Assembly: GCA_029570205.1 (NCBI GenBank)
Contig: JAKQSI010000118.1
Location: 1-64,000, forward strand
Reading direction: 5' to 3'
Origin: Candidatus Omnitrophota bacterium
GTDB taxonomy: Bacteria > Hinthialibacterota > Hinthialibacteria > Hinthialibacterales > JAKPRU01
DNA length: 64,000 nt
A program made the translations under genes and the position numbers. This document shows positions 1-9,420 of this stretch, piece after piece. Positions within the stretch are counted from its first letter, which is position 1, and each line of letters begins with the position of its first letter. The notes beneath the pieces were generated by a model, which was not told where the DNA came from, ran no database searches, and saw nothing but the letters and a program-made list of their open reading frames with translations.

Positions 1-142
1 AGAGATGGTGATGCCGGGTGACAATGTAGAGATACGGGGTGAGTTGATCACGCCGATTGCGATGGAGCCGGAGTTGCGGTTCGCCATCCGGGAAGGCGGG
101 CGGACCGTCGGCGCCGGTGTCGTCGCGGAAATCATCGAATAG
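1..142 (+). CDS. tuf: Elongation factor Tu, C-terminal fragment (cut by window edge)
   Basis: The frame starts at base 2 and stops with TAG at 140-142, giving the last 46 residues of EF-Tu. The end reads [12 protein letters not shown], then [20 protein letters not shown], which is the conserved domain III tail of the GTPase that delivers aminoacyl-tRNA to the ribosome. The rest lies upstream of the window. The gap to rpsJ is 23 bases, the usual str/S10 junction, so the two are probably cotranscribed. Confidence 0.95.
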   Translation, partial: EMVMPGDNVEIRGELITPIAMEPELRFAIREGGRTVGAGVVAEIIE

Positions 143-165
143 GCCGGAAGGAAGGACGATCCATT

Positions 166-477
166 ATGGAACAGCCCAACAAGATTCGGATTCGGCTCAA
201 GGCCTATGACCATCGGGTCCTGGATCAATCGACGAAGGAAATTGTGGAAACCGCCCGCCGTACGGGGGCGAAGATCGTCGGACCGATCCCTCTGCCGACT
301 AATATCTCGCGGTATACGGTGTTGCGCGGCCCTCATGTCGATAAGAAATCCCGCGAGCAATTCGAAATTCGCGCGCATAAGCGACTTGTGGATATCCAGG
401 ATTGGAGCCCAAAAACCATGGACGCACTGACGCATCTCGATTTGCCGGCAGGTGTTCATGTGGAGATCAAACTGTAG
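166..477 (+). CDS. rpsJ: 30S ribosomal protein S10
   Basis: A full-length 103-residue S10, first gene of the S10 operon. It sits in the head of the 30S subunit and also acts with NusB in antitermination. The family is recognised by [16 protein letters not shown] near the N-terminus and by GPIPLPT and [14 protein letters not shown] in the middle. An AAGGA-type ribosome binding site precedes the ATG. rplC follows after 22 bases. Confidence 0.98.
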   Translation: MEQPNKIRIRLKAYDHRVLDQSTKEIVETARRTGAKIVGPIPLPTNISRYTVLRGPHVDKKSREQFEIRAHKRLVDIQDWSPKTMDALTHLDLPAGVHVEIKL

Positions 478-499
478 GTTCGAGGCTGTGGAGGAGGCC

Positions 500-1153
500 A
501 TGTTGAAGGCCATTATCGGAAAAAAAATTCGGATGACCCAGGCGTTCGGCCAGGATGGGCGTGTGGTTGCCCTTACGGCCATTCAAGCCGGGCCATGCCC
601 GATTGTCCAGATAAAAACACCCGATCGGGACGGCTATGGCGCCATCCAGGTCGGGTACGAACCGGACCGGCGCACACGGGGACCGAAACAACCTATCGCC
701 GGGCATTTCCAGAAAGCCGGGGTGAAGCCGCACCGGATCCTCAGGGAGTTCCGGCTCGATTCTCCCGAAGAATACCAGATCGGACAGAATGTGACAGTGG
801 CAGGATTCGAGCCGGGCGACCGTGTGGATGTTTCGGGGATCTCGAAAGGGCGTGGGTTCGCGGGAGTTGTCACCAAGCACAATTTCCGTGGCGGTCGGGA
901 TACTCACGGCTCCATGTTCCACCGAGCGCCCGGATCCATCGGCGCTTCCTCGTGGCCCTCTCGCGTATTCAAAGGGCATGGACTTCCGGGTCATCTGGGT
1001 GCGAAAAAGACAACTGTGCAGAGCCTGGAAGTTCACCAGGTAGATGCGGAAAACCATATTTTGTACGTCCGGGGAGCGGTTCCCGGTCCCAGTGGCGGAA
1101 TTGTGGTGGTCAGGGCGACAACAAAAAGCCAACCCAGGCCAAAGGCGAAATGA
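500..1153 (+). CDS. rplC: 50S ribosomal protein L3
   Basis: A 217-residue L3, an early-assembly 23S rRNA-binding protein that reaches the peptidyl-transferase region. Diagnostic stretches are LKAIIGKKIRMTQAF at the start, GDRVDVSGISKGRGFAGV in the middle, and GSIGASSWPSRVFKG with GHLGAKKTTVQ after it. The ATG at 500 is chosen because a GGAGG-type site lies just upstream; a longer frame back to 452 runs into rpsJ and adds non-homologous residues. The stop overlaps the rplD start as ATGA, implying translational coupling. Confidence 0.97.
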   Translation: MLKAIIGKKIRMTQAFGQDGRVVALTAIQAGPCPIVQIKTPDRDGYGAIQVGYEPDRRTRGPKQPIAGHFQKAGVKPHRILREFRLDSPEEYQIGQNVTVAGFEPGDRVDVSGISKGRGFAGVVTKHNFRGGRDTHGSMFHRAPGSIGASSWPSRVFKGHGLPGHLGAKKTTVQSLEVHQVDAENHILYVRGAVPGPSGGIVVVRATTKSQPRPKAK

Positions 1154-1845
1154 CGATGGCAACGGCTGAAGTATACAACATGCAGCGAGAAACGACCGGA
1201 ACGATTGAGTTGTCTCCGGCGGTGTTTGAAGTGGACCCCAAACCGGAGCTGGTTCACCAGGTCCTGGTGGCCTATCGTGCCAACCAGCGACAGGGAACAT
1301 CCTCCACGAAAAACCGAAAAGACGTTCGGGGTGGCGGTAAGAAACCGTTCCGACAAAAGGGAACCGGTTGGGCGCGACAGGGCACCACGCGCGCGCCGCA
1401 CATGCGCGGTGGAGCCACACAATTCGGTCCGCATCCGCGTTCGTATCGGCAGCGGATTACGAGGAAAATGCGTCAGGAGGCTCTCCGCCAAACCCTGTCG
1501 GCGAAGTTTCGCGGCGGTAATCTGGTCGTCCTGGACGGCCTGGATGTCGCGCAACCGAAAACGGCGGTCTTTGCAAAAGCGTTTGAGAAATTTGAACTGC
1601 GCGGAAAGATGAAAAAGGAAAATTCCACCGGGCGTCGCCGCACAACGGAGCGAAGCGGGCGGGTTTTGCTGCTCGATGTGCAGCCAAGCCAGGCCGCTCT
1701 GCTCTCCGTGCGAAACTTGCAGCGTGTGGACCTGTTGCCCGCCCGGGATATTTCGGCGCTGCATGTGGATCAGGCCAGAACGGTTGTGATCACCCGCGAG
1801 GCCGTGAAGCAATTGCAGGAAACGTTAGGAGGGGCAGCCCGATGA
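1150..1845 (+). CDS. rplD: 50S ribosomal protein L4
   Basis: A 231-residue L4, which binds 23S rRNA and lines the exit tunnel with its long loop. The loop is visible as GGGKKPFRQKGTGWARQGT followed by RGGATQFGPHPRSY. The ATG at 1150 overlaps the rplC stop; a second in-frame ATG at 1156 is an equally possible start. The frame stays open far upstream, but that part is antiphase rplC sequence. The stop overlaps the rplW start by four bases. Confidence 0.97.
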   Translation: MTMATAEVYNMQRETTGTIELSPAVFEVDPKPELVHQVLVAYRANQRQGTSSTKNRKDVRGGGKKPFRQKGTGWARQGTTRAPHMRGGATQFGPHPRSYRQRITRKMRQEALRQTLSAKFRGGNLVVLDGLDVAQPKTAVFAKAFEKFELRGKMKKENSTGRRRTTERSGRVLLLDVQPSQAALLSVRNLQRVDLLPARDISALHVDQARTVVITREAVKQLQETLGGAAR

Positions 1846-2141
1846 AAAGCCCTGGAGCTCACGACATCATTCAGGAGGCGGTCTTTACGGAACGTTCCAC
1901 AAATCTGACGGACCGGACCAATACTTACACGTTCCGTGTCGCCATGGGAGCCAACAAGATCGACATCAAACGTGCGGTCGAAGAGGCTTTCAGTGTCAAG
2001 GTAAAAAATGTTCGTACAATCCGTGTTCCCGGCAAGACTGTCACGCGATGGGCACGACGGCGATTTGTCAGCGGAAGTACAGAACAATGGAAAAAAGCCA
2101 TGGTGACCCTCAAGCCGGGTCATCGGATTGACTTTGTATAA
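1842..2141 (+). CDS. rplW: 50S ribosomal protein L23
   Basis: A 99-residue L23, located at the tunnel exit where signal recognition particle and trigger factor dock. Family features are [15 protein letters not shown] near the start and [20 protein letters not shown], followed by VKNVRTI. The start overlaps the rplD stop (ATGA), and GGAGG lies just upstream inside rplD. rplB follows after 14 bases. Confidence 0.97.
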   Translation: MKSPGAHDIIQEAVFTERSTNLTDRTNTYTFRVAMGANKIDIKRAVEEAFSVKVKNVRTIRVPGKTVTRWARRRFVSGSTEQWKKAMVTLKPGHRIDFV

Positions 2142-2155
2142 AAGGAGAAGGGGCG

Positions 2156-2986
2156 GTGCCTATTAAATCCTATAAACCGACCACTTCCAGTCGACGCTTT
2201 ATGACGGTCTTGACCTATGAGGGTCTGACCAAAAAGGAACCGGAACGCGCCCTCTCGGAATCGATTCACAGCTCCGGAGGTCGCAATAATTTCGGTCGGA
2301 TGACAATCCGGCACCGTGGCGGCGGCCATAAGCGTCGATATCGCATTATCGACTTTCGGAGAAACAAGGACGGAGTCCCCGCGAATGTCGCCGCCATCGA
2401 GTATGACCCTAACCGCTCGGCCTTCATCGCCCTGTTGCATTACGCCGATGGCGAGAAACGTTACATCATTGCGCCGGATGGCCTGAAAACCGGGCAGACC
2501 GTCATGTCGGGTCCGGAAGCGGAACACGTCGTGGGCAATTGCCTCCCTATCCGAAATATCCTGGATGGAACTATCGTTCACGCGGTGGAGTTGAAACTGG
2601 GCAAGGGAGCCTCTCTGGCGCGAGCCGCCGGAACCAGCGCGCAGGTCGTCGCAAAGGAGGGCAAATACGGGCGGCTCAAGCTTCCCTCCGGGGAGATTCG
2701 CTTGGTTCACCTGGACTGCCGCGCTACCATCGGTCAGACCAGCAATCTCGATCATGAGAATATCAGCATCGGGAAGGCCGGACGGAAACGCTGGATGGGA
2801 CGCCGACCGCATGTTCGCGGCGTCGCGATGAATCCCGTTGATCACCCCCTGGGCGGTGGCGAAGGGAAATCATCCGGCGGGCGGCATCCCTGCTCTCCCT
2901 GGGGAAAGCCGACCAAAGGTTACAAAACAAGACGGAACAAACGAACCGATCGGATGATTATTCAACGACGGCGTAAAAAGAAATAA
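2156..2986 (+). CDS. rplB: 50S ribosomal protein L2 (GTG start)
   Basis: A 276-residue L2, a primary 23S rRNA-binding protein needed for subunit association and peptidyl transfer. It has [12 protein letters not shown] at the start, the RNA-binding OB/SH3 core, and near the C-terminus [18 protein letters not shown], which carries the conserved histidine. The start is GTG at 2156 behind an AAAGGAGAAGGGG site. Confidence 0.98.
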   Translation: MPIKSYKPTTSSRRFMTVLTYEGLTKKEPERALSESIHSSGGRNNFGRMTIRHRGGGHKRRYRIIDFRRNKDGVPANVAAIEYDPNRSAFIALLHYADGEKRYIIAPDGLKTGQTVMSGPEAEHVVGNCLPIRNILDGTIVHAVELKLGKGASLARAAGTSAQVVAKEGKYGRLKLPSGEIRLVHLDCRATIGQTSNLDHENISIGKAGRKRWMGRRPHVRGVAMNPVDHPLGGGEGKSSGGRHPCSPWGKPTKGYKTRRNKRTDRMIIQRRRKKK

Positions 2987-3015
2987 TACTCGGATGAACA
3001 GCAGAGGAAATCGCC

Positions 3016-3300
3016 ATGGGACGATCGTTGCGTAAGGGTCCTTATATCGACAAGAAACTTCTCACAAGGATCGAAGCGCTTAATGTGGAGAACAAAAAGC
3101 AGGTCCTGAAAACCTGGGCCAGAAGCTGCACTATTGTCCCCGAGATGGTCGGCCACACCATCGCGGTATACAACGGAAGGAAATTCGTTCCGGTGTATCT
3201 CACGGAGAACATGGTCGGGCACAAATTGGGCGAATTCTCCCCGACTCGTACGTTCCGAGCGCACGGCGGCAAGACGGCTCGCATTCTCAGGCAGAAATAA
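3016..3300 (+). CDS. rpsS: 30S ribosomal protein S19
   Basis: A 94-residue S19 of the 30S head, which contacts the A-site finger and pairs with S13. Recognised from [15 protein letters not shown], the [18 protein letters not shown] block and [18 protein letters not shown]. An AGAGGAAA site precedes the ATG. It lies between rplB and rplV in the canonical order. Confidence 0.98.
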   Translation: MGRSLRKGPYIDKKLLTRIEALNVENKKQVLKTWARSCTIVPEMVGHTIAVYNGRKFVPVYLTENMVGHKLGEFSPTRTFRAHGGKTARILRQK

Positions 3301-3332
3301 CGCGGACTACTCGAAACCGAAGGACTGGTACA

Positions 3333-3695
3333 ATGGGCAAAGAGAAACGACGGGGACCCCGAAGCATGAGCGCACGGTTGCAGCGCGTGCGGATCTCGCC
3401 GAGCAAAATGCGTCTCGTGGCCGATCTGGTTCGGGGTAAGAAATATGACGAAGCGGTCAGCGTGCTCCGGTTTGTCAATAAACGCGCCGCGCCGATTCTG
3501 CTCAAACTGATCAAATCGGCGGGAGCCAATGCGGAAGAGCGTACGGAGTATGCCACGGACGAACTGTATGTCCGAAGCGTTTGTGTGGATGGGGCCGGAT
3601 CGTTTGTGCGAAGACGTCCCGGATTTCGAGGACGTCCCGCGTTGATCCGTAAACAAATGAGCCACGTAACGGTGGAATTGGCTCCCACGGAGTAA
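3333..3695 (+). CDS. rplV: 50S ribosomal protein L22
   Basis: A 120-residue L22, which binds 23S rRNA and contributes a beta-hairpin to the exit tunnel. Conserved parts are [17 protein letters not shown], then [18 protein letters not shown], and the hairpin region ending [17 protein letters not shown]. The N-terminus has a short basic extension. rpsC follows after 44 bases. Confidence 0.97.
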   Translation: MGKEKRRGPRSMSARLQRVRISPSKMRLVADLVRGKKYDEAVSVLRFVNKRAAPILLKLIKSAGANAEERTEYATDELYVRSVCVDGAGSFVRRRPGFRGRPALIRKQMSHVTVELAPTE

Positions 3696-3739
3696 ACGAA
3701 AGGCAGAAAGAAACCGACGGGGCGGTACGGAGAGTTTTG

Positions 3740-4405
3740 ATGGGACAAAAAGTTCATCCATACGGATTCAGGCTGGGCTTCATTAAAGATTGGAGTTCGC
3801 GATGGTACGCCGAACGGGACTACGCAAGTTTTCTTCATGAAGATTTGGCGATCCGCGAAGCGATCAAGAAACGTCTCGCCCATGCGGCGATCAGTCGCGT
3901 CGAGATCGAACGGTTCACACAGCGGATGCGGATCAATATCCACGCGGCCCGGCCCGGAATTATCATCGGTCGAAAAGGTTCCGAGGTCGAACGACTGAAG
4001 AAAATCCTGGCTCGTTTGACGGACCGCCAGGTTCATATCACGATCAAAGAAGTGAAATCTCCCGATTTGGAGGCCCAGCTGGTCGCGGAGAATATCGCCA
4101 TGCAGCTGGTCCGACGTGTCTCGTTTCGTCGTGCCCTCAAGAAAGCGCAGCAGGCCACCATCAGCGCCGGCGCGCAAGGGGTCAAAGTGATGGTGGCGGG
4201 TCGTCTGGGCGGCGCGGAAATGTCCCGCACGGAATGGTACCGCGAGGGACGTGTGCCGTTGCACACTCTGCGGGCGGATATCGATTACGGATTCGCGGAA
4301 GCGCGAACTACCTACGGACAGATTGGGGTGAAAGTCTGGATTTTCAAAGGGGAAGTGATCGGCGAACGCCCGAAAGAAGAGGAAACCGAGGAGGCCATTG
4401 TCTGA
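3740..4405 (+). CDS. rpsC: 30S ribosomal protein S3
   Basis: A 221-residue S3 at the mRNA entry channel. The start [17 protein letters not shown] is typical, followed by the KH domain with [16 protein letters not shown] and a C-terminal domain with [17 protein letters not shown] and [11 protein letters not shown]. The ATG at 3740 is used; a TTG one codon earlier would only add a residue. The stop overlaps the rplP start by one base (TGATG). Confidence 0.97.
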   Translation: MGQKVHPYGFRLGFIKDWSSRWYAERDYASFLHEDLAIREAIKKRLAHAAISRVEIERFTQRMRINIHAARPGIIIGRKGSEVERLKKILARLTDRQVHITIKEVKSPDLEAQLVAENIAMQLVRRVSFRRALKKAQQATISAGAQGVKVMVAGRLGGAEMSRTEWYREGRVPLHTLRADIDYGFAEARTTYGQIGVKVWIFKGEVIGERPKEEETEEAIV

Positions 4406-4812
4406 TGTTACAACCGGCTCGTGAAAAGTTTCGTAGAGTGCATCGCGGCAATCGCCGGGGTATCGCCTGCCGGGGCAATAAGGTCAACTTCGGGGAATTC
4501 GGCCTCAAAGCGATGTCCCCCGCCTGGGTGACCGCGCGACAGATCGAAGCGGCCCGTATCGCCATAACCCGAAAGGTCCGCCGTCGCGCCAAGCTGTGGA
4601 TTCGCATTTTCCCCCACAAACCCATCACCGCCAAACCGGCGGAGACACGCATGGGCAAGGGAAAAGGAACCCCCGAAATGCATGTCGCGGTTGTCAAACC
4701 GGGGCACATCCTGTTCGAACTGAGCGGTGTACCGGAAGAATTGGCCCGGGAAGCATTCCGACTCGCGGGGCATAAGCTGCCCCTCAAGGTCGCCTTCGTC
4801 ACTCGCGTGTGA
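4405..4812 (+). CDS. rplP: 50S ribosomal protein L16
   Basis: A 135-residue L16, which binds 23S rRNA near the A-site tRNA elbow. Visible signatures are [20 protein letters not shown] and the [18 protein letters not shown] block. The ATG at 4405 shares one base with the rpsC stop; the same frame is open further upstream only as antiphase rpsC sequence. Confidence 0.97.
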   Translation: MLQPAREKFRRVHRGNRRGIACRGNKVNFGEFGLKAMSPAWVTARQIEAARIAITRKVRRRAKLWIRIFPHKPITAKPAETRMGKGKGTPEMHVAVVKPGHILFELSGVPEELAREAFRLAGHKLPLKVAFVTRV

Positions 4813-4849
4813 GGATAAAGATCGGTAAAGCGTACGGAAGAAGAGAACC

Positions 4850-5065
4850 ATGAAAGCGGATGAATTTCGAGCGTTAACGGACCATGAACTGGTCAATCAT
4901 ATTGATGATCTTAAGCGAAGCTTGCTCCAGATGCGGATCCAGCTCCATTCGGGGCAACTGTCCGGTTCAAGCCAGGTTCGTGAACTTCGCCGGGATATCG
5001 CGCGGGCGTTGACGGTTCAGAACGAGCGCCGACAGGCTGTCGCCACCGCCCCTGCGGGGAAATAA
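4850..5065 (+). CDS. rpmC: 50S ribosomal protein L29
   Basis: A 71-residue helical-hairpin L29 next to L23 at the tunnel exit. The pattern LTDHELVNHIDDLKRSLLQM, followed by VRELRRDIARALTVQNER, matches the family. It sits between rplP and rpsQ as expected and has an alanine-rich tail. Confidence 0.94.
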   Translation: MKADEFRALTDHELVNHIDDLKRSLLQMRIQLHSGQLSGSSQVRELRRDIARALTVQNERRQAVATAPAGK

Positions 5066-5077
5066 GAGGATATGCCC

Positions 5078-5335
5078 ATGCGGAATCGACGAAAAGTACG
5101 TGAAGGAAAAGTGGTCAGCACGGCCATGGATAAAACCGCGGTGGTCGTGGTAGAACGGCTGGTGACACACCCGCAATACAAAAAAACCATACGACGGCAC
5201 AAACGGGTCGCGGTCCATGATGAAAACGGGGCGTGTCAAATCGGCGACATCGTCCGGATTATGGAAACTCGACCTTTGTCGAAAACAAAACGATGGCGCT
5301 ATCTCGAAACGGTACGCAAGGCCGTTCAACTCTAG
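5078..5335 (+). CDS. rpsQ: 30S ribosomal protein S17
   Basis: An 85-residue OB-fold protein S17, which binds 16S rRNA helices 7 and 11. Conserved features are GKVVSTAMDKTAVVVVE, then YKKTIRRHKRVAVHDE and the CQIGDIVRIMETRPLSKTK block. Two in-frame ATGs exist, at 5072 and 5078. The AGAGGA site at 5065-5070 is correctly spaced only for 5078. Confidence 0.95.
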   Translation: MRNRRKVREGKVVSTAMDKTAVVVVERLVTHPQYKKTIRRHKRVAVHDENGACQIGDIVRIMETRPLSKTKRWRYLETVRKAVQL

Positions 5336-5353
5336 CGGCGCAGGAGTGATTCG

Positions 5354-5722
5354 GTGATACAGGAATATACGAATCTGATAGTTGCAGACAATTCGGGCGC
5401 CCGCCGAATTATGTGTTTCAAAGTGTTGGGCGGGTCCAAACGGCGATATGCCCGAATCGGAGATATTGTCGTGGCCAGTGTTAAAGAGGCCATCCCGGAA
5501 AGCAATATCAAAAAAGGTTCCGTTGTGAAGGCCGTGATCGTGCGCACCAAAAAGGAACTTCGGCGGCCCGACGGTTCGACCATCCGCTTCGACAACAATG
5601 CAGCGGTCATCGTGAACGAGGCCAGGGATCCCGTTGGAACCCGTATTTTCGGTCCGGTGGCCCGGGAATTGAGAGAACGGAAGTTTATGAAAATCGTCTC
5701 GCTTGCCCCGGAGGTACTCTGA
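5354..5722 (+). CDS. rplN: 50S ribosomal protein L14 (GTG start)
   Basis: A 122-residue L14, which contacts L19 and the 30S interface. It starts [19 protein letters not shown] and contains [18 protein letters not shown] and [20 protein letters not shown]. The start is GTG at 5354 behind GCAGGAG. The stop TGA shares its final base with the rplX ATG. Confidence 0.98.
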   Translation: MIQEYTNLIVADNSGARRIMCFKVLGGSKRRYARIGDIVVASVKEAIPESNIKKGSVVKAVIVRTKKELRRPDGSTIRFDNNAAVIVNEARDPVGTRIFGPVARELRERKFMKIVSLAPEVL

Positions 5723-5961
5723 TGAAAACAGTGGACAGAATTCGGCTCAAGAAGGGCGATGCGGTGAAAGTTCTGGTCGGAAAAGACCGGGGACGAACCG
5801 GACGGATTCTTCGGGTGGATCGCAAACGGGGCCATGTGTACGTGGAAGGGATCAATCTCCAGAAGCGGCATCGGCGCCCCGAGCCGCAGCGCCAGATTCC
5901 CGGTGGAATTATCGAGCGCGAAGGCCCGATCCATCCCTCCAATGTGGTCAAGGTTCGGTAA
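5722..5961 (+). CDS. rplX: 50S ribosomal protein L24
   Basis: A 79-residue KOW-domain protein L24, an assembly initiator on 23S rRNA. The KOW core is LKKGDAVKVLVGKDRGRTG, followed by VYVEGINLQKRHRRP and GGIIEREGPIHPSNV. It is on the short side for L24, losing some C-terminal residues relative to many homologues. The start overlaps the rplN stop by one base. Confidence 0.96.
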   Translation: MKTVDRIRLKKGDAVKVLVGKDRGRTGRILRVDRKRGHVYVEGINLQKRHRRPEPQRQIPGGIIEREGPIHPSNVVKVR

Positions 5962-5979
5962 GAAATCGAGGAAGCGACA

Positions 5980-6549
5980 ATGGCAGAAAAAAAGAAAGAA
6001 CCATCCTATCGGCCACGGCTCGCCGTCCTCTACCGGGAACGCGTCGTGCCGGAAATGATTCAGGAATTCGGATACAAGAACGTCATGCAGGTTCCGAAAG
6101 TCTCGAAAGTTATTATCAACATGGGCGTCGGCGAAGGCAGCCGCGACCAGAAGCTTCTTGAGGCTTTGCGGGATAGCTTGGGAGTGATCGCAGGCCAGAA
6201 GCCGGTGATTACCAAGTCCCGAAAGGCCATCGCCAACTTCCGCCTTCGCCAGGGAATGTCGGTCGGATGCAAAGTCACCCTGCGTCGGAGCCGGATGTAC
6301 GATTTTCTGGACCGCCTTATGAGCATCACCATTCCCCGCGTCCGTGACTTTCGCGGGTTGTCGCCGCGCTCGTTCGACGGACATGGGAATTATGCCATGG
6401 GATTGCAGGAGCAACTGGTATTCCCGGAAATCGAGTATGACAGCATCCCGCAGGTGCAGGGAATGGATATCGTGATTGTGACAACGGCGAAGACGGATGA
6501 GGAAGCGGCGGCTTTGCTCACCCGCCTCGGAATGCCGTTCAGACGATAG
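5980..6549 (+). CDS. rplE: 50S ribosomal protein L5
   Basis: A 189-residue L5, which binds 5S rRNA. Recognised from [20 protein letters not shown] with VGEG after it, [20 protein letters not shown], and [20 protein letters not shown] lysine-rich leader of about 10 residues precedes the conserved [10 protein letters not shown]. rpsZ follows after 13 bases. Confidence 0.97.
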   Translation: MAEKKKEPSYRPRLAVLYRERVVPEMIQEFGYKNVMQVPKVSKVIINMGVGEGSRDQKLLEALRDSLGVIAGQKPVITKSRKAIANFRLRQGMSVGCKVTLRRSRMYDFLDRLMSITIPRVRDFRGLSPRSFDGHGNYAMGLQEQLVFPEIEYDSIPQVQGMDIVIVTTAKTDEEAAALLTRLGMPFRR

Positions 6550-6562
6550 AGGAGTACGAGCA

Positions 6563-6748
6563 GTGGCAAAAACCAGCCTGCGCGTGAAAGCGCGCCGCCC
6601 GCAAAAATTCAAGGTCCGGCAATACCACCGGTGCAAACGATGTGGACGTTCCAGGGGGTATTACCGGAAATTCCAGCTGTGCCGGGTCTGCGTGAGACAA
6701 TTGGCCCTGGGAGGCCACCTTCCAGGGGTGATTAAGGCGAGCTGGTGA
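6563..6748 (+). CDS. rpsZ: 30S ribosomal protein S14, zinc-binding short form (GTG start)
   Basis: A 61-residue type-Z S14 of the 30S head. Four cysteines at C24, C27, C40 and C43 form the zinc ribbon, the exact spacing of the zinc-dependent form; the long zinc-free form is not in this cluster. The GTG at 6563 follows a GGAG site and gives the standard start [19 protein letters not shown] longer frame reaches back into rplE and is not credible. Confidence 0.96.
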   Translation: MAKTSLRVKARRPQKFKVRQYHRCKRCGRSRGYYRKFQLCRVCVRQLALGGHLPGVIKASW

Positions 6749-6799
6749 CGCTCCGGTCGAGGGCGGAACAGGCTCTGATAGAGCGAATGGAGTGCGATA

Positions 6800-7198
6800 A
6801 TGCCGGTTACAGATCCGATTGCTGATCTCTTAACACGTATCCGAAACGCCAATTTGGCGGCCGAGGAAAAAGTAGAAGTCCCCTTGTCGAAAATCAAAAG
6901 GGGGATTGTGGATATCCTCAAACGGGAAGGATACATCCGCAACTATCGTGTCCTCGAGGACCGAAAACAGGGAACCATTCGTGTGTTCCTGAAATACGGT
7001 CCGAAACAGGAACGGGTGATCAGCGGATTGACCCGTGTCAGCCGCCCCAGTCTGCGGCAGTATTGCGGTCGAGATACCGTCCCCCGGATTCTCGGCGGGA
7101 TGGGAATCTGCATTCTGTCTACTTCCCGTGGATTGATGACCGATAAAGAGGCGCGCCGACGGGGAATCGGAGGAGAAATCCTCTGTAAGATTTGGTGA
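6800..7198 (+). CDS. rpsH: 30S ribosomal protein S8
   Basis: A 132-residue S8, a central-domain 16S rRNA binder and, in E. coli, the translational repressor of the spc operon. Conserved parts are [35 protein letters not shown] and the C-terminal [20 protein letters not shown]. Order rpsZ-rpsH-rplF is standard. Confidence 0.98.
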   Translation: MPVTDPIADLLTRIRNANLAAEEKVEVPLSKIKRGIVDILKREGYIRNYRVLEDRKQGTIRVFLKYGPKQERVISGLTRVSRPSLRQYCGRDTVPRILGGMGICILSTSRGLMTDKEARRRGIGGEILCKIW

Positions 7199-7249
7199 GT
7201 CGCTGCGAGGGCAGCGGAGATTCGATAGTACTAGATGACGGAGACAAAC

Positions 7250-7786
7250 ATGTCGAGGATCGGCCGACGACCCATACCTGTTCCGAGCGGAGTGGAAGTG
7301 ACTCTCTCCGGAACGCAGATTCAAGTCAAAGGTCCCAAGGGACATTTGGAAATGTCCATTCCGGTGCCGATCACGGTTCGGAAGGACGCCGGTGTGTTGG
7401 TAGTGGAACGCCCCAGCGACACCCGGATTCACCGGGCGCTCCATGGTCTGACACGGGCCTTGGTTGCCAATATGGTCACCGGAGTGACCTCCGGATTTAA
7501 GCGCCAATTGGAAATCCAGGGCGTGGGCTACCGTGCCGCCGTTCAGGGAACGGCACTGAACATTGAGGTCGGCTATTCCCATCCCATTCGATACGAACTG
7601 CCGAAAGGCATCAGCGCAACTGTGGACCGGAATGTGATGATTACCCTCGAAGGGATCGACAAACAACTTCTGGGTGAAACCGCCGCGAAAATCCGTTCGT
7701 TCCGGCCCCCGGAACCCTATAAAGGCAAAGGGATCCGGTACGTGGGCGAGTTTGTGCGGCGCAAAGTGGGCAAGAAGAACGCCTGA
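7250..7786 (+). CDS. rplF: 50S ribosomal protein L6
   Basis: A 178-residue two-domain L6 near the factor-binding site. It begins SRIGRRPIPVPSGVEVTL and ends with the conserved EPYKGKGIRYVGEFVRRKVG. The ATG at 7250 has a GGAG at 7240-7243 with good spacing; an upstream in-frame ATG at 7235 would add five residues without a binding site. Confidence 0.97.
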   Translation: MSRIGRRPIPVPSGVEVTLSGTQIQVKGPKGHLEMSIPVPITVRKDAGVLVVERPSDTRIHRALHGLTRALVANMVTGVTSGFKRQLEIQGVGYRAAVQGTALNIEVGYSHPIRYELPKGISATVDRNVMITLEGIDKQLLGETAAKIRSFRPPEPYKGKGIRYVGEFVRRKVGKKNA

Positions 7787-7819
7787 TTGCCCGGAACGGT
7801 CAGATAAAAGAGGAAACCG

Positions 7820-8179
7820 ATGCATCGAAAGCTGGTTGGACGGGAACGAAGACATAAACGAGTTCGAAAGAAAATCCACGGAACGGGGGAACGCCCGCGT
7901 TTGTGCGTCTTCCGAAGCGCCAAACACATCTATGCCCAGATTGTCGATGACGACAGGGGCATAACCTGTGTCGCCTTTTCCAGTATGGCGAAGGATTTCA
8001 ACCGTGAAACGACCAGGGGAACGAATGTGGAAGGCGCCAAGACCGTGGGGTTGGAGTTGGCGAAGCGCGCCCTTGCGGTCGGGATTTCCCGTGTGGTTTT
8101 CGATCGAGGCGGATACATCTATCACGGACGTGTGAAAGCCCTGGCGGATGGCGCACGAGAGGGCGGACTGGAGTTCTAA
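7820..8179 (+). CDS. rplR: 50S ribosomal protein L18
   Basis: A 119-residue L18, which binds 5S rRNA together with L5. It has the basic N-terminus [20 protein letters not shown] and [17 protein letters not shown], then [20 protein letters not shown] near the end. An AGAGGAAA site precedes the ATG. Confidence 0.97.
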   Translation: MHRKLVGRERRHKRVRKKIHGTGERPRLCVFRSAKHIYAQIVDDDRGITCVAFSSMAKDFNRETTRGTNVEGAKTVGLELAKRALAVGISRVVFDRGGYIYHGRVKALADGAREGGLEF

Positions 8180-8225
8180 GACTCAGAGTCCGGGAGCCAC
8201 GTTCAATACAGGACAACGGATAACC

Positions 8226-8768
8226 ATGCCAGAAGACGCAAAGATTGAGAGAATAGACGACGAAACTCCGGAGATGCCGGAGGAAAAAGAAACCGAACTG
8301 AAAGACCGCGTCATCTACGTGAATCGTGTGGCAAAGGTAGTGAAAGGCGGTCGCCGGTTCAGTTTCAGCGCACTCGTCGTCGTGGGCGATGAGGCCGGGA
8401 TGGTGGGCGTCGGATTTGGGAAGGCGGGCGAGGTGGCCGATGCAATTCGCAAAGCCATCGAGCAGGCCAAGAAGAATATGTTCAGCATCCCGCTGCTCGG
8501 AACCACCATTCCTCACGAAGTGATCGGCAAGCGAGGGGCCGGACGGGTTTTGCTGAAACCGGCCTCGCGGGGAACAGGTGTTATTGCGGGGGGCCCGGTT
8601 CGGGCCATCGTCGAAACCGCCGGAGTCAAAGATATTCTGGCAAAATCGCTTCGCAGCGCCAATGCGCTCACCGTGGTTAATGCCACCGTGGACGCGCTTA
8701 AGCAGCTCCGATACAAGGAACAAATCGCAAAAATGCGTGGAAAAACGGTTGAGGAGATATTGGTCTGA
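8226..8768 (+). CDS. rpsE: 30S ribosomal protein S5
   Basis: A 180-residue S5, which helps set translational fidelity with S4 and S12. It has the double-stranded RNA-binding domain ([20 protein letters not shown], then [20 protein letters not shown]) and the C-terminal domain with AGPVRAIVE-like sequence. An acidic N-terminal extension of about 25 residues ([13 protein letters not shown]) precedes it. The stop overlaps the rpmD start by one base. Confidence 0.96.
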   Translation: MPEDAKIERIDDETPEMPEEKETELKDRVIYVNRVAKVVKGGRRFSFSALVVVGDEAGMVGVGFGKAGEVADAIRKAIEQAKKNMFSIPLLGTTIPHEVIGKRGAGRVLLKPASRGTGVIAGGPVRAIVETAGVKDILAKSLRSANALTVVNATVDALKQLRYKEQIAKMRGKTVEEILV

Positions 8769-8950
8769 TGCCAGGGCAACTGAAAATCACTCTCAAGCGC
8801 AGTGTTATCGGTCGAGTCCCCAAACACCGTCGAACGGTTAAGGCTCTCGGTCTGCGCAAACTCGGCAGCTCTGTGATCCAGCAGGATACTCCGCAGATAC
8901 GCGGGATGATTCGAACCGCCGGCCTCCTAATTGAGGTCGAGGAAGTGTAA
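8768..8950 (+). CDS. rpmD: 50S ribosomal protein L30
   Basis: A 60-residue L30, present in the usual place between rpsE and rplO. The sequence [20 protein letters not shown] followed by [20 protein letters not shown] is typical of the family. It overlaps the rpsE stop by one base, so translation is probably coupled. Confidence 0.95.
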   Translation: MPGQLKITLKRSVIGRVPKHRRTVKALGLRKLGSSVIQQDTPQIRGMIRTAGLLIEVEEV

Positions 8951-8963
8951 GAGGTACGGGATC

Positions 8964-9392
8964 GTGGCTAAATCTGGAAGAAAACGTGTTGGGCGGGGAC
9001 CGGGATCGGGCGCAGGAAAAACCGCCGGACGGGGAACAAAAGGCCAACTAAGCCGCTCCGGAATAAAGCGCCGGGCCTTCTTTGAAGGCGGACAGATGTC
9101 CCTCGCCCGTCGAATCCCAAAACGCGGATTCAAAAATCCATCTCACAAGGAATACCAGGTGGTCAACCTTGGAGTTCTGGCTTCGAAATTCGAGGCCGGT
9201 GTGACCGTGACACCGCAGTCTCTTCGTGAGAAGGGGCTTGTTCGTCACCCCGATCGCCTTATCAAAATCCTGGGCGGAGGCGAGATCGGAATCGCTTTGA
9301 CCGTCCAGGCGGATGCTTTTACCGCATCCGCGCGAGAAAAATTAGCCCGGGCCGGTGGAGGGGCGCAACCGCGCCAGGCAGCCGCCCAATAG
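8964..9392 (+). CDS. rplO: 50S ribosomal protein L15 (GTG start, short N-terminus)
   Basis: A 142-residue L15, a late-assembly 50S protein. The glycine-rich segment RKRVGRGPGSGAGKTAGRG begins only about five residues from the start, so the usual LHELKPAEGS-like leader is absent. GQMSLARRIPKRGFKNP is also conserved. The GTG at 8964 has GAGG nine bases upstream; an alternative in-frame ATG at 8931 lies inside rpmD. The tail is alanine-rich. Confidence 0.94.
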   Translation: MAKSGRKRVGRGPGSGAGKTAGRGTKGQLSRSGIKRRAFFEGGQMSLARRIPKRGFKNPSHKEYQVVNLGVLASKFEAGVTVTPQSLREKGLVRHPDRLIKILGGGEIGIALTVQADAFTASAREKLARAGGGAQPRQAAAQ

Positions 9393-9420
9393 CATCGTGC
9401 TCGAATCGGAACACGGAACG

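Noticed and set aside
467-1420. Long minus-strand open frame opposite rplC/rplD
   Set aside because: It is an antisense shadow: no family match, and the + strand encodes two certain ribosomal proteins.
5332-8125. Minus-strand frames of more than 400 codons opposite rplN-rplE and rpsH-rplR
   Set aside because: High GC leaves antisense frames open; the products are His/Arg/Pro-rich with no domain, and the other strand is certain.
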